DNA from: Ruixingdingia sedimenti
Lineage (GTDB): Bacteria; Pseudomonadota; Alphaproteobacteria; Rhodobacterales; Rhodobacteraceae
Assembly (NCBI RefSeq): GCF_031432425.1
Contig: NZ_JAVKPH010000039.1
Coordinates: 1 to 27,715 of the forward strand
DNA length: 27,715 nucleotides
Reading direction: 5' to 3'
A model generated the notes under the pieces. That model was given only the letters and a program-made list of their open reading frames with translations, was not told where the DNA came from and searched no databases. The position numbers and the translations under genes are program-made. This document shows positions 1 to 8,006 of this stretch, one piece after another (the stretch's first letter is position 1; every line of letters begins with the position of its first letter).

Positions 1-18
1 TGAAAGCGGAGGGGCGCT

Positions 19-1011
19 ATGCCGAAGATATCTACTGACCCGGGCCGCCACGCGCTGAACGGCCCGACCATGGGCACTCGCTGGTCGGCGCGTTTCCACG
101 CCGATGCCGGGCTGGACCCCGCCCCGGTGCAGGCTGCCCTGCAAGCGACCGTGGCGGAGGTTGATGCCGCAATGTCGACATGGAAACCCGACAGCGACCT
201 GATGCGCCTGAACCGGACGCCCGAAGGTGTCCGGGTGATCGTTCCCGCCAGGTTGGCCGAGGTGCTCGACCTCGGGCTGAGGATCGGGACCGCATCGGGC
301 GGCGCGTTCGACATCGGCATGGGCGATGCGGCGCGCGCGTGGGGTTTCGGGTCTGAGCCGGCCAATGCCGAGGCTATGCGCGCGGCGATGGCCACCGCGC
401 GCCGGCCCGCGCAGGAAGCGCTGGAGGTCGACCCTCTGGCCGGGCTGGCGCGAAAACACGCGCCGATCGCGCTCGATCTCAACGGCATCGCCAAGGGGCA
501 TGGCGTCGACAGGCTGGCCAAGACGTTGCAGGGCCTCGGCATCACCGCGTTCCTTGTCGGCATCGACGGCGAAATGCGTGCATCCGGGCTGCGACCCGAT
601 GGCATGCCGTGGACGGTCGCCGTCGAGATGCCCGATCCCGAACGCCGCGCGCCTCACTCCATCCTGAAGCTCGCAGATGCCGCCGTCGCCACGTCGGGCG
701 ACTACCGCCACTATGTGACCCTTCGCGGCCGACGGCTGTCGCACACGATGGACCCGACGACGGGCGGGCCGCTTCGCTCGTCGCCGGCCTCGGTCACCGT
801 CGTCGCCCGCACCTGTGCCGAAGCCGACGCCTGGGCGACCGCGCTGATGGTGCTGGGTCCGCAAGCCGGCGGCGAACTGGCTTCGCGTCTCGGCCTCCAT
901 GCGCTGTTCCTCATCCGCGAGGCAGGCGTCATCCGGACCCATGCCGTCGGGGCGCTGTTCGACAGCCCGATGGTATCGGCGGCAGGCCGCGAGGGTCTGG
1001 TTCGTGCCTGA
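19..1011 (+). CDS. apbE: FAD:protein FMN transferase (ApbE family)
   Basis: ApbE enzymes transfer FMN from FAD onto a Thr/Ser of target flavoproteins, typically membrane redox proteins (RnfG, NqrC, NosR types). At 330 residues this has normal family length. Visible family blocks are NGPTMGTRW near residue 14, ALDLNGIAKGHGVD (151-164), GIDGEMRASG (181-190), ATSGDYR (224-230), SHTMDPTTGG (241-250) and the C-terminal ADAWATALMVLG (269-280). The ATG has a GGAGG-like RBS about 6 bases upstream. The window opens with TGA, which could be the stop of an upstream gene in the same operon. Unlike many ApbE proteins there is no signal peptide or lipobox, so as read it would be cytoplasmic, unless the true start lies further upstream. 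NosX, the ApbE-like protein of denitrifiers, is one possible specific identity, but the needed upstream neighbours are outside the window. Confidence 0.9.
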   Translation: MPKISTDPGRHALNGPTMGTRWSARFHADAGLDPAPVQAALQATVAEVDAAMSTWKPDSDLMRLNRTPEGVRVIVPARLAEVLDLGLRIGTASGGAFDIGMGDAARAWGFGSEPANAEAMRAAMATARRPAQEALEVDPLAGLARKHAPIALDLNGIAKGHGVDRLAKTLQGLGITAFLVGIDGEMRASGLRPDGMPWTVAVEMPDPERRAPHSILKLADAAVATSGDYRHYVTLRGRRLSHTMDPTTGGPLRSSPASVTVVARTCAEADAWATALMVLGPQAGGELASRLGLHALFLIREAGVIRTHAVGALFDSPMVSAAGREGLVRA

Positions 1012-1053
1012 TGTCTGTCCATTCGTGCAATAGGTCTTTGCAGGTTTCGTCAA

Positions 1054-1067
1054 TTTTCGTGCGAAAA
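1054..1067. promoter_or_regulatory. Small palindrome upstream of the periplasmic protein gene
   Basis: The sequence TTTTCG-TG-CGAAAA is a perfect 6-bp inverted repeat with a 2-base centre, about 90 bases upstream of the ATG at 1154 in the 142-base gap after apbE. It could be an operator or part of a promoter. No T-run follows, so it is not a terminator. The regulator is unknown. Confidence 0.25.
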
Positions 1068-1153
1068 CGGACAGTCTATGTCTATCCCAAGTCCGGCGGC
1101 GTCTGTCGATGCCCGTCGCGGCCAGAACCACTTGGCAGATACAGGAGATCACT

Positions 1154-1627
1154 ATGCGGACTGTAAAATCTTTCACCACCGTCGCTGTCGCTCTCGCCCT
1201 CGCGCTGGGGTCAGCTGGCATTGCCGCCGCGCAATCCCAGGGACATGACAGCCATGGCGCGGGGGCTATCGAGATCACGCTGAACGATGGCGCCAAATGG
1301 CAGGGCGATCAGAACATGATCACCGGCATGACCGCGATTCACGGAACCATGGCCGCGAACCTGACCGCGATCCACAACGGCACCCTGCCGGCCGATGCCG
1401 CGAATGGGGTCGCTGCCGATGTCCAGAAGCAGGTCGATTTCATGGTCGAGAACTGTGTGCTGGAACCCGAGGTAGACGAGCAGTTCCATATCGTCCTTGG
1501 TGAGGTGATGACCGGCATCTCGGCATTGGAGGCCGGCGAGGTCGAGACTGGCGCGGTGACGATCGTTCAGGCGTTGAACGCCTATGGCGAGCATTTCGAG
1601 CATCCGGGCTGGCAGATGATCGACTGA
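1154..1627 (+). CDS. Small exported His-containing helical protein (DnrO-like)
   Basis: The protein has 157 residues. I chose the ATG at 1154, not the in-frame ATG at 1109, because AGGAG lies about 6 bases upstream and the product then begins with a classic signal peptide (MRTVKSFTT, hydrophobic core, AQS cleavage region near residue 23). The mature part opens with a His-rich stretch (GHDSHG), then LNDGAKWQ, then predicted amphipathic helices with spaced His/Met residues (MITGMTAIHGTM, a VENC segment, EQFHIVLGE) and ends YGEHFEHPGW. This resembles small periplasmic four-helix proteins, sometimes labelled DnrO, found beside copper or heavy-metal resistance genes. That recollection is not backed by a search. 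A metal-binding periplasmic role is inferred from the His/Met content and the neighbouring metal-transport genes. Confidence 0.75.
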   Translation: MRTVKSFTTVAVALALALGSAGIAAAQSQGHDSHGAGAIEITLNDGAKWQGDQNMITGMTAIHGTMAANLTAIHNGTLPADAANGVAADVQKQVDFMVENCVLEPEVDEQFHIVLGEVMTGISALEAGEVETGAVTIVQALNAYGEHFEHPGWQMID

Positions 1628-1646
1628 CGCCACGGGCGCAGGCATG

Positions 1647-1677
1647 GGCCGGCGCGGGCGTCACGCCTGCGCCGGCC
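1647..1677. terminator. Candidate bidirectional terminator between convergent genes
   Basis: Two 15-base arms separated by one base form an inverted repeat with a single mismatch (GGCCGGCGC...GCGCCGGCC). It starts 19 bases after the stop of the exported-protein gene and overlaps the last codons and stop of the convergent LysR gene. The stem is very GC-rich but only a short TTG follows, so it is a weak intrinsic terminator by the T-tract criterion. Confidence 0.4.
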
Positions 1678-2566
1678 TTGTCCTGCACGGGCAGCGCCCC
1701 TCCAGCAGGTCGGCATCGGCCGCCAGGGCCGTCGCCATGAAGTCCAGAAACAGGCGGATGCGCGCGGTTTGGCGCAGATCCTCGTGAATCAGCAACCACA
1801 GGTCCAGCATGAAATCCTCGGGCAGCGCGGCGGCGCGGATCAGGCTGGGGTCGCAATCGGCGATCACGCAAGGCAAGGCAGCAAGTCCGATCCCCACCTT
1901 CGCACCGGCATGGGCGGCGATGATCGAGTTTGTCCGGTAAATCTGTCGCGCATCCGGCCACCAGCGGGCCAGATTGCGGCTGAGCGGGCCATGCGCAGAT
2001 CCGTAGCCGATCCAGTCACCCTCGGCAGGATCGCCCGGCGGCCGGTCCGCCGCGCCATAGGCGGCAAAGGCCAACCGCCCGACCCGCCGCCCGATCAGCG
2101 TCTCCTGTCCCGGATTGCCGATGCGCAGGGCCACGTCCGCCTCGCGCCGGGTCAGGTCCAGCACCGTATCCGCAACGATTACCTCGATCTCGATCTCGGG
2201 CCATTCGGCGCGGAAGGCGGCGACATGGCGGGGCAGCACACCCACCGCCAGCAGGTCGGTCGTGGTGATGCGGATCGTCCCAGTGGGCCGCTGGTCCTGT
2301 CCGGTAACCTTCAGCGCCAGCGCGGTGATTTCTTCCTCGATGCGGATGACGGAATCGCGCATCTCCTCGCCGGCCTGGGTCAGCGCGTAACCGCCGGGCA
2401 GCCGGTCGAACAGGCGCACCCCCAGCCGCGCCTCGAACGCACCGATGCGGCGAAAGACGGTGGAATGGGTAACGCCAAGGCTGCGCGCCGCCCCCGAAAG
2501 CGACCCCGCGCGCGCCACGGCCAGAAACAACCGCAGATCGTCCCAATCCTGCGCCTGTGCATTCAT
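1661..2566 (-). CDS. LysR-family transcriptional regulator
   Basis: A 301-residue regulator with an N-terminal winged HTH (WDDLRLFLAVARAGSLSGAA, then SLGVTHSTVFRRIGAFE and LGVRLFDR) followed by a LysR substrate-binding domain. I chose the ATG at 2566: the longer frame would start at GTG 2593 with a Shine-Dalgarno too close to that codon, whereas AAGGGA sits at proper distance from 2566, and LysR proteins normally begin a few residues before this HTH. It is transcribed divergently from the metallochaperone/P1B-ATPase genes at 2675, the usual layout for a LysR regulator and its target. A role in metal response is inferred only from that position; most metal regulators of such genes are MerR or ArsR types, so the ligand may be something else. 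Confidence 0.88.
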   Translation of the reverse strand: MNAQAQDWDDLRLFLAVARAGSLSGAARSLGVTHSTVFRRIGAFEARLGVRLFDRLPGGYALTQAGEEMRDSVIRIEEEITALALKVTGQDQRPTGTIRITTTDLLAVGVLPRHVAAFRAEWPEIEIEVIVADTVLDLTRREADVALRIGNPGQETLIGRRVGRLAFAAYGAADRPPGDPAEGDWIGYGSAHGPLSRNLARWWPDARQIYRTNSIIAAHAGAKVGIGLAALPCVIADCDPSLIRAAALPEDFMLDLWLLIHEDLRQTARIRLFLDFMATALAADADLLEGRCPCRTRPAQA

Positions 2567-2674
2567 GCAATGATCCCTTGTCGAAATTGCCACTCCTGAT
2601 CCTGAAAGGACAGCATATCTTCAGGTCACAAGCAATGACCGCCCCGCCGGGCGGCGACATGAAAGGAACCAGCC

Positions 2675-2893
2675 ATGACCAAGACCATCCTGCGCAGCGA
2701 CGAGTTTTCCTGCCCCTCCTGCGTGGTCAAGATCGAAAAGGCGCTGAAGGCGCTGCCCGGCGTCTCCGAGGCCAAGGTGCATTTCAACACCGGCCGCATC
2801 GAGGTCGCGCATGACCAGACCGCCGCACCCGTCGATACGCTGGTGCAGACGATCCGCGCCACCGGCTACGAGGCCCGCCCCGCCGCTTTCTGA
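2675..2893 (+). CDS. Heavy-metal-associated (HMA) domain metallochaperone
   Basis: A 72-residue single-domain protein with a CPSC metal-binding loop (residues 13-16), then KIEKALKALPGVSEAKVHF and a C-terminal IRATGYEA, the betaalphabeta-betaalphabeta pattern of CopZ/HMA proteins. AAAGGA lies at good spacing before the ATG. It is the first gene of a cassette with the P1B ATPase that starts 61 bases downstream. That ATPase has no N-terminal HMA domain of its own, so the small protein may supply the missing metal-delivery domain in trans. The partner metal, Cu(I) or Zn(II), cannot be settled: CxxC binds both, and the ATPase carries an atypical CPG motif. Confidence 0.9.
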   Translation: MTKTILRSDEFSCPSCVVKIEKALKALPGVSEAKVHFNTGRIEVAHDQTAAPVDTLVQTIRATGYEARPAAF

Positions 2894-2903
2894 CCCTTTT
2901 TCT

Positions 2904-2933
2904 GCCCGGCCGCGCCTGCCCGCGCGGCCGGGC
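2904..2933 (+). promoter_or_regulatory. Strong stem-loop between metallochaperone and ATPase genes
   Basis: A perfect 12-bp stem (GCCCGGCCGCGC paired with GCGCGGCCGGGC) with a 6-base loop lies 10 bases after the metallochaperone stop and 21 bases before the ATPase start. No T-run follows, so partial termination, mRNA-end protection or RNA processing are all possible. It would favour more chaperone than ATPase transcript. Confidence 0.5.
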
Positions 2934-2954
2934 CTTCAAATTACGAGGCCCCGC

Positions 2955-4874
2955 ATGTTGACCCCTATCCTGACAACCCTTCGCCAGCCGGCCAGCCGGC
3001 GCAAATGGCTGACGATCATCAGCGGCGCATTGATCGTGCTTGCCCTGATCGCCCTTTACGGGTTCGGCCTGCGCGGGCTGTGGGCCGCCTCGATGGTGAC
3101 GGCGGCGTTTGTCGCCGGCTCTGACATCGCGTGGCGGGCGGTGCAGGCGCTGCGCATCCGCCATTTCTCGATTGAACTTCTGGTCACGGTCGCCGCTGTC
3201 GGTGCGCTGTTCATCGGCGAATACTGGGAATCCGCCGCCGTCACCTTTCTGTTCAGCTTCGGCGCCTGGCTTGAGGCGCGCACCCTGCGCCAGACCCGCG
3301 GCGCGCTGGCCGATCTGCTGAAGGCCGCGCCCGAGATTGCCACGGTGATCCGCGACGGCCAGCCGGTCGAAATCGCCGCCAGCGCCGTGCAACCCAATGA
3401 GACCGTGCTGGTGCGCGCCGGCAATCGCATTCCCGTCGATGGCGAGGTGATCGAGGGCGCCGCCGCCGTCTCCGAGGCCGCCATCACCGGCGAGCCGATC
3501 CCGGCCGAAAAAGCCCCCGGTTCCCACGTCCATGCCGGCACCATCGCGGAAAACGGCGTCTTGCGCATCCGCGCCACCGGCATCGGTTCCGACACCACGC
3601 TGGCCCGCATCATCCGCCGCGTCGAAGAGGCGCAAGAAGAACGCGCCCCCAGCCAGCGCATGATCGAACGCTTCGCCCAATGGTACACGCCCGGCATCAT
3701 GGTGCTGGCGCTTGGCGCCTGGGCGGTGACGCAGGACATTCGCCTGGCGCTGACGCTGCTGGTGGTGGCCTGCCCCGGCGCGCTGGTGATCTCGACGCCC
3801 GTCTCCATCGTGGCCGGCATCGGGCGGGCGGCGCGGTCGGGCATCCTCATCAAGGGCGGCCAGCATCTGGAAAGCGCGGGCCGCATCGACATGCTGGCGC
3901 TGGACAAGACCGGCACACTGACCGAGGGCCGCCCGAGTCTGGTCGAGGTGCTGCCGCTGGCGGGCGTTGATCGCAAGGACCTGCTGCATTGGGCGGCGAT
4001 CGCCGAATCCGGCTCGGATCACCCGCTGGGCCGACCCATCGTCGTCGCCGGCCGGGCCGAAGGTGACATTCCCGCACCCGAGGCGGTCGAGGAAGTTGCC
4101 GGCATGGGCCTTGTGGTCAACCATGAGGGCCGGCAGGTCGCGGCCGGCAACCGGCGCCTGTTCGACAAGCTGGGCATCGGCTTTGAGCCCGAGGCCGAGG
4201 CCGCCATGGCCGGGGTTCTGGAACGCGGGCGCACGCCGATCATCGTGGCGCTGGACGGGCGGATCGCGGGCATCTTTGGCCTTTCCGACCAGCCCCGGCC
4301 CTCGGCCAAGGGCGCCATCGCCCGGCTGCGCGACATCGGCGTCAGCCGCATCGCCATGCTGACCGGCGACCAGCCGCAGGCCGCAAGCGCCATCGCCGCC
4401 GAGATCGGCATCACCGAAGTCCACGCCGGCCTGCTGCCCGAGGACAAGCTGGACCTGATCCGCGGCTTTCAGGCCGAGGGCCGCCATGTCGCCATGATCG
4501 GCGACGGCATCAACGACGCCCCGGCGCTGGCCGCTGCCGACACCAGCATCGCGATGGGCGCGGCGGGGTCCGATGTGGCGATCGAGACCGCCGACATCGC
4601 GCTGATGGGTGACGATCTGGAAAAGCTGCCCGAGGCCATGGCGATCTCTCGCGCGACGCTGCGCAACATGCGCCAGAACCTTGTCATCGCGCTGCTGACG
4701 GTGGCGGGGTTGCTGTTCGGGGTCTTCAACGGCGACGTGCATATGGCCGAAGGGATGCTGATCCACCAGCTTTCGGTGTTGGTGGTGATCGCCAACGCCA
4801 TGCGCCTGCTGCGCGTCCCGCGCGGGCTCGGCGGGCGCCGACCTGTGCCGGCAGCGGTGCCCGCGACCGCCTAG
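2955..4874 (+). CDS. P1B-type heavy-metal translocating ATPase with CPG motif
   Basis: A 639-residue inner-membrane metal pump. I chose the ATG at 2955 (GAGG upstream); the longer frame runs back through the metallochaperone gene. In order: two N-terminal TM segments (about residues 16-60), TM3-4 near 75-115, actuator TGE at 178-180, TM5-6 with CPG at 273-275, phosphorylation DKTGT at 317, the SDHPLG histidine at 356, GDGINDAP at 516, and a final TM pair ending near LIHQLSVLVVIANAMRLL. There is no N-terminal HMA domain. The TM6 metal site reads C-P-G instead of the usual CPC, SPC, CPH or TPC, so the substrate cannot be deduced from the standard classes. It lies downstream of an HMA chaperone gene and divergent from a LysR gene, consistent with metal export. 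Confidence 0.93.
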   Translation: MLTPILTTLRQPASRRKWLTIISGALIVLALIALYGFGLRGLWAASMVTAAFVAGSDIAWRAVQALRIRHFSIELLVTVAAVGALFIGEYWESAAVTFLFSFGAWLEARTLRQTRGALADLLKAAPEIATVIRDGQPVEIAASAVQPNETVLVRAGNRIPVDGEVIEGAAAVSEAAITGEPIPAEKAPGSHVHAGTIAENGVLRIRATGIGSDTTLARIIRRVEEAQEERAPSQRMIERFAQWYTPGIMVLALGAWAVTQDIRLALTLLVVACPGALVISTPVSIVAGIGRAARSGILIKGGQHLESAGRIDMLALDKTGTLTEGRPSLVEVLPLAGVDRKDLLHWAAIAESGSDHPLGRPIVVAGRAEGDIPAPEAVEEVAGMGLVVNHEGRQVAAGNRRLFDKLGIGFEPEAEAAMAGVLERGRTPIIVALDGRIAGIFGLSDQPRPSAKGAIARLRDIGVSRIAMLTGDQPQAASAIAAEIGITEVHAGLLPEDKLDLIRGFQAEGRHVAMIGDGINDAPALAAADTSIAMGAAGSDVAIETADIALMGDDLEKLPEAMAISRATLRNMRQNLVIALLTVAGLLFGVFNGDVHMAEGMLIHQLSVLVVIANAMRLLRVPRGLGGRRPVPAAVPATA

Positions 4875-4931
4875 GCGCTTGTGCCTCATCTACAATTCCG
4901 CTCCCGTGCCCATGGCGCGGGGGGCGTTTTC

Positions 4932-5594
4932 ATGGGGGATGACATAACCGATAGCAATGATGCCAGACAGATCGGTGAGGTTCTGGATTTCTGGTTCCCC
5001 GAGGGCCGCGCGCTGGATATCGACCCGGACCGCCATGCCGAACTGTGGCGCTGGCGGATGCATGGCGGTGCGGATGGGGCGATTGCGGCCCGCTTTGGCC
5101 CGTTGACCGAACGTGGCGCGGCGGGTGGGCTGGACCACTGGTCCGCCACGCCCGAGGGCCGGCTGGCTCTGATCGTGGTGCTGGACCAGTTTCCGCGCTC
5201 GCTGTGGCGGGGCAGCGCGCGGGCCTGGGCGCAAGACACGGAGGCGCTGGCGCAGGCCGAGGCCGGGCTGGACAATGGCGACTGGACAGCGCTTGGCCTG
5301 TCCTGGTTCCAGATTACCTTCACGCAGCCGCTGGGCCATGCCGAAGGGCCGGAGCATCTGGCCCGCATCGACCGGCTGATCGCCCTGCGCCGCGACATCG
5401 CCACCCGCGCGCCGGCGCCGTTGCGGCCGCTCTATGCCTCGCTCGTCGATCAAGCGGGGCAGGTACGCCGCATCATCGCCAGCTTTGGCCGCCACCCGCA
5501 CCGCAACGCCATCCTTGGCCGCAGATCGACGCCCGAGGAGGAGGCCTATCTGGAAAAGGGCGCGTTTCCGCATCAGCGCGTCTTTCGGGGATGA
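4932..5594 (+). CDS. DUF924 family protein
   Basis: A 220-residue soluble protein matching the DUF924 family by EVLDFWFPEG near its N-terminus, LIVVLDQFPRSLWRG in the middle, and FGRHPHRNAILGR with an EEAYL segment at the C-terminus. The family is predicted all-helical with TPR-like folding and has no established biochemical function that I know of. I chose the ATG at 4932, preceded by a G-rich stretch; a GTG at 4881 would add 17 residues that do not look like the family. It follows the ATPase by 57 bases on the same strand and may be co-transcribed, but a functional link to metal export is not evident. Confidence 0.85.
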   Translation: MGDDITDSNDARQIGEVLDFWFPEGRALDIDPDRHAELWRWRMHGGADGAIAARFGPLTERGAAGGLDHWSATPEGRLALIVVLDQFPRSLWRGSARAWAQDTEALAQAEAGLDNGDWTALGLSWFQITFTQPLGHAEGPEHLARIDRLIALRRDIATRAPAPLRPLYASLVDQAGQVRRIIASFGRHPHRNAILGRRSTPEEEAYLEKGAFPHQRVFRG

Positions 5595-5604
5595 GCGCAT
5601 CCCC
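5587..5604. terminator. Candidate bidirectional terminator between DUF924 and P1B-4 genes
   Basis: A perfect 7-bp stem (GGGGATG paired with CATCCCC) with a 4-base AGCG loop spans the DUF924 stop codon and ends 5 bases before the stop of the convergent ATPase gene. The position is right for a shared terminator; there is no T-tract on either side. Confidence 0.4.
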
Positions 5605-5609
5605 ACGGG

Positions 5610-7550
5610 TCAGGCCGGCCGCGCGACACCCGTCGGCGCCTGTCCGGCAACAGACGCCTTCGGCCGGCGGATCGGGTCCGACAACAACCGCAGCCCGTTC
5701 AGCACCACCAGCACGGTGCCGCCTTCATGGCCGATCACCACCAGCGGCAACGGCAGATCGAAGAACAGCCCGCCGATGACCAGAACCACCATGGCGCCGA
5801 TGGCGAAGGTCAGGTTCTGCCGGATCACCCTTGACGTTCGGCGCGACAGGCGGTGCGCGTCCGCAAGCCGCTCCATATCCTCGGACAGCAGCGCCACATC
5901 GGCGGCCTGAAGCGCCACCTCGGACCCGGCCGCGCCCATGGCGATGCCGACATCGGCGCGGGCCAGCGCCGCGGCGTCGTTCACGCCGTCGCCGACAAAG
6001 GCAACGCGGCCGGTTGCGGCCAGTTCGCCAACCGCGCGAACCTTGTCCTGTGGCAGCATTTCGGCGTGAGTCTCTTCGGGCCTCAGCCCAAGCCGGGCGC
6101 CGATGCGCAGCGCCACCGGCCTGCGATCCCCGGTCATCATGACGATGCGGCGGACACCACTGTCGCGCAGGGCCGTGATCGCCCCTGCGGAACTGGCCCG
6201 TGCCTCGTCCGCTACGCTGACGGCGCCCAGCAGGGTGGCGCCGCGACCCAGATAGACGACCGTATTGGCGCCATCCGCCAGCGCCTGCAACGCGGGGTGA
6301 TCCGTTGCAGCCTTCATGTCCTCGGCAAGATAGGCATTGCCCGCCCAAACCGGGCCAAGTGCATCGGCCCCTTCGATACCGATGCCTGGCCGGGCGTTCA
6401 CATCGGCAACGATTGCTGGATCAAGCCCGCGCGCGGCAACTTCCCGGCGGATCGCGGCGGCGATATGATGCTCGGAATGCGCCTCCAGCCCCGCCAGCAG
6501 CGACAGGAACCCGGCCTCGTCGCCATCCAGCGCGACGATTTCCGTCACCTCGGCGCGGCCGGTGGTCAGGGTGCCGGTCTTGTCGAAGGCGAAGATATCG
6601 ACCTCGGCCAGCGTCTCCAGCGCGCCGCCGCCCTTGAACAGAACACCGCCGCGCGCCGCCGCCGACAGGGCCGACAGGATCGCGGCGGGGACGGAAATGA
6701 CGATGGCGCAGGGGCTGGCGGCGACCAGCAGCGTGGCGGCGCGGTAAAGCGCCAGTTCCCAGTCGCCGCCCAGCCACCAGAACGTGGCAAAGGCGATCAC
6801 CGCACCTGCCAGCACCGCGACCGTGTAGCGCTGGCCGAACCATTCGCTGAACCGCTCTGAGGGTGCGCGGGCGGCCTGCGCCTCGGTCACCAGGCGGATC
6901 ATGCGGGCGATGGTGCTGTCGCTGACGCTGCGCGTGACCTCGACCTCCAGCACGCCGTCCAGATTGATCGTGGCCTCGAACACCTGCGCACCGGCCTCTT
7001 TTGACACGGGCATGGATTCGCCGGTGATGTTGGCCTCGTCGATGCCGCCGCGCCCGGTGACGACCACGCCATCACTGGGCACCCGGGCGCCGGGGCGCAG
7101 CACCACCACATCGCCGACGGCCAGCACCTCGGCGGGAACTTCCTCGACAGCGCCGTTGGCGGTCTTGCGCAAGGCGGTCTCGGGGCGCAGCGCCATCAGC
7201 GCCTCGATGGCGCGGCGGGCGCGGCCAAGCGCGCGTTCCTCCAGCGTGGTCGAGATGCTGAACAGCGTCAGCAGCACCGCACCCTCGAACGGGGCGCCGA
7301 CGATTGCGGCGGCGATTGCCGCGACGATCATCAACAGGTCGATGTCAAGCACGCGCGCGCGCCACAGTTCCGACAGCGCGCGCCAGCCGGTGGGCAGGCC
7401 GCCAGCCAGATAGACTAGCACCAGCCCCGGTAGCTCCAGAGCGTCGAAAGCTCCGCTGGGCAGCCATCTGCCGGCTGCCGCCATCGCCATGCCGAGCACG
7501 GTGACGAGCGAAAGGGTCAGTGACAGGTCAACGGGTGGAAAGCGCTTCAT
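5610..7550 (-). CDS. P1B-4-type metal-exporting ATPase (SPC / HEGGT)
   Basis: A 646-residue P-type ATPase. The ATG at 7550 has AGGAG about 7 bases upstream, and the longer frame adds 31 unlikely residues. It lacks an HMA domain. TM6 carries S-P-C at 279-281, DKTGT begins at 323, GDGVNDAAALARAD closes the P domain, and the last TM has HEGGT from 608. SPC plus HEGGT is the established signature of subclass P1B-4 (CoaT, CtpD, CzcP, PfeT), which export Co(II), Fe(II) and sometimes Zn(II)/Ni(II). It is the last gene of the TetR-controlled operon, 61 bases after the small membrane protein gene. It is clearly distinct from the CPG ATPase at 2955, so the window encodes two different metal pumps facing each other. 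Confidence 0.93.
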   Translation of the reverse strand: MKRFPPVDLSLTLSLVTVLGMAMAAAGRWLPSGAFDALELPGLVLVYLAGGLPTGWRALSELWRARVLDIDLLMIVAAIAAAIVGAPFEGAVLLTLFSISTTLEERALGRARRAIEALMALRPETALRKTANGAVEEVPAEVLAVGDVVVLRPGARVPSDGVVVTGRGGIDEANITGESMPVSKEAGAQVFEATINLDGVLEVEVTRSVSDSTIARMIRLVTEAQAARAPSERFSEWFGQRYTVAVLAGAVIAFATFWWLGGDWELALYRAATLLVAASPCAIVISVPAAILSALSAAARGGVLFKGGGALETLAEVDIFAFDKTGTLTTGRAEVTEIVALDGDEAGFLSLLAGLEAHSEHHIAAAIRREVAARGLDPAIVADVNARPGIGIEGADALGPVWAGNAYLAEDMKAATDHPALQALADGANTVVYLGRGATLLGAVSVADEARASSAGAITALRDSGVRRIVMMTGDRRPVALRIGARLGLRPEETHAEMLPQDKVRAVGELAATGRVAFVGDGVNDAAALARADVGIAMGAAGSEVALQAADVALLSEDMERLADAHRLSRRTSRVIRQNLTFAIGAMVVLVIGGLFFDLPLPLVVIGHEGGTVLVVLNGLRLLSDPIRRPKASVAGQAPTGVARPA

Positions 7551-7611
7551 GTCGGGCTCCTGGCGGACGAGGTCGCGGCTGGCAGCCGCCATCGCTGGCT
7601 GGGTGAGTGGA

Positions 7612-7992
7612 TCAATCGGATGGCTTATGGCACCGCAATGCAAAGGCCGCGATGGCTATCCAGATGGCGCTGCGCAGGATCATCGCGCCCATGGTGCGTG
7701 CTTCCCATGCGCCGCCGGCACCGACATGCCACAGGAAGGCAGCGAAGACGGCCACCGTGGCCGTGGCAATGGCAATCGCCAGCATCGGTGCCCAGCCCGC
7801 GCCGCGCCACAGGCCGATCCCAGCCAGAACATAGGCAAAGCCCGCGCCGAAATTGAACCACAGCACGAATTGCACCACTGCGCCCATATCGACGCCGCCG
7901 AACAGCGCCCTGCCGCCCGAGACGAGGGTGAGCAGGCCGAAGATCACTGCGACGGCGGCGGCGATAGCCAGGGCGCGGGTTCTTGCGGGCAT
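7612..7992 (-). CDS. Small four-TM membrane protein of unknown function
   Basis: A 126-residue very hydrophobic protein with four predicted TM helices: about residues 7-30, 38-62, 66-90 and 100-120. It ends RCHKPSD, with the only Cys and a His at the cytoplasmic or periplasmic tail. The ATG has GGAG upstream. It starts 14 bases after the stop of the ABC ATPase and ends 61 bases before the P1B-4 ATPase, so it is almost certainly in the same operon. I do not recognise a characterised family. A helper subunit of the ABC exporter or of the ATPase is possible by position only. Confidence 0.8.
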   Translation of the reverse strand: MPARTRALAIAAAVAVIFGLLTLVSGGRALFGGVDMGAVVQFVLWFNFGAGFAYVLAGIGLWRGAGWAPMLAIAIATATVAVFAAFLWHVGAGGAWEARTMGAMILRSAIWIAIAAFALRCHKPSD

Positions 7993-8006
7993 GAGATGTC
8001 TCCGGA

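Noticed and set aside
2784..4889. A 701-codon minus-strand frame opposite the CPG ATPase
   Set aside because: Antisense shadow of the ATPase gene: His/Gln/Asp-rich, with no recognisable domain.
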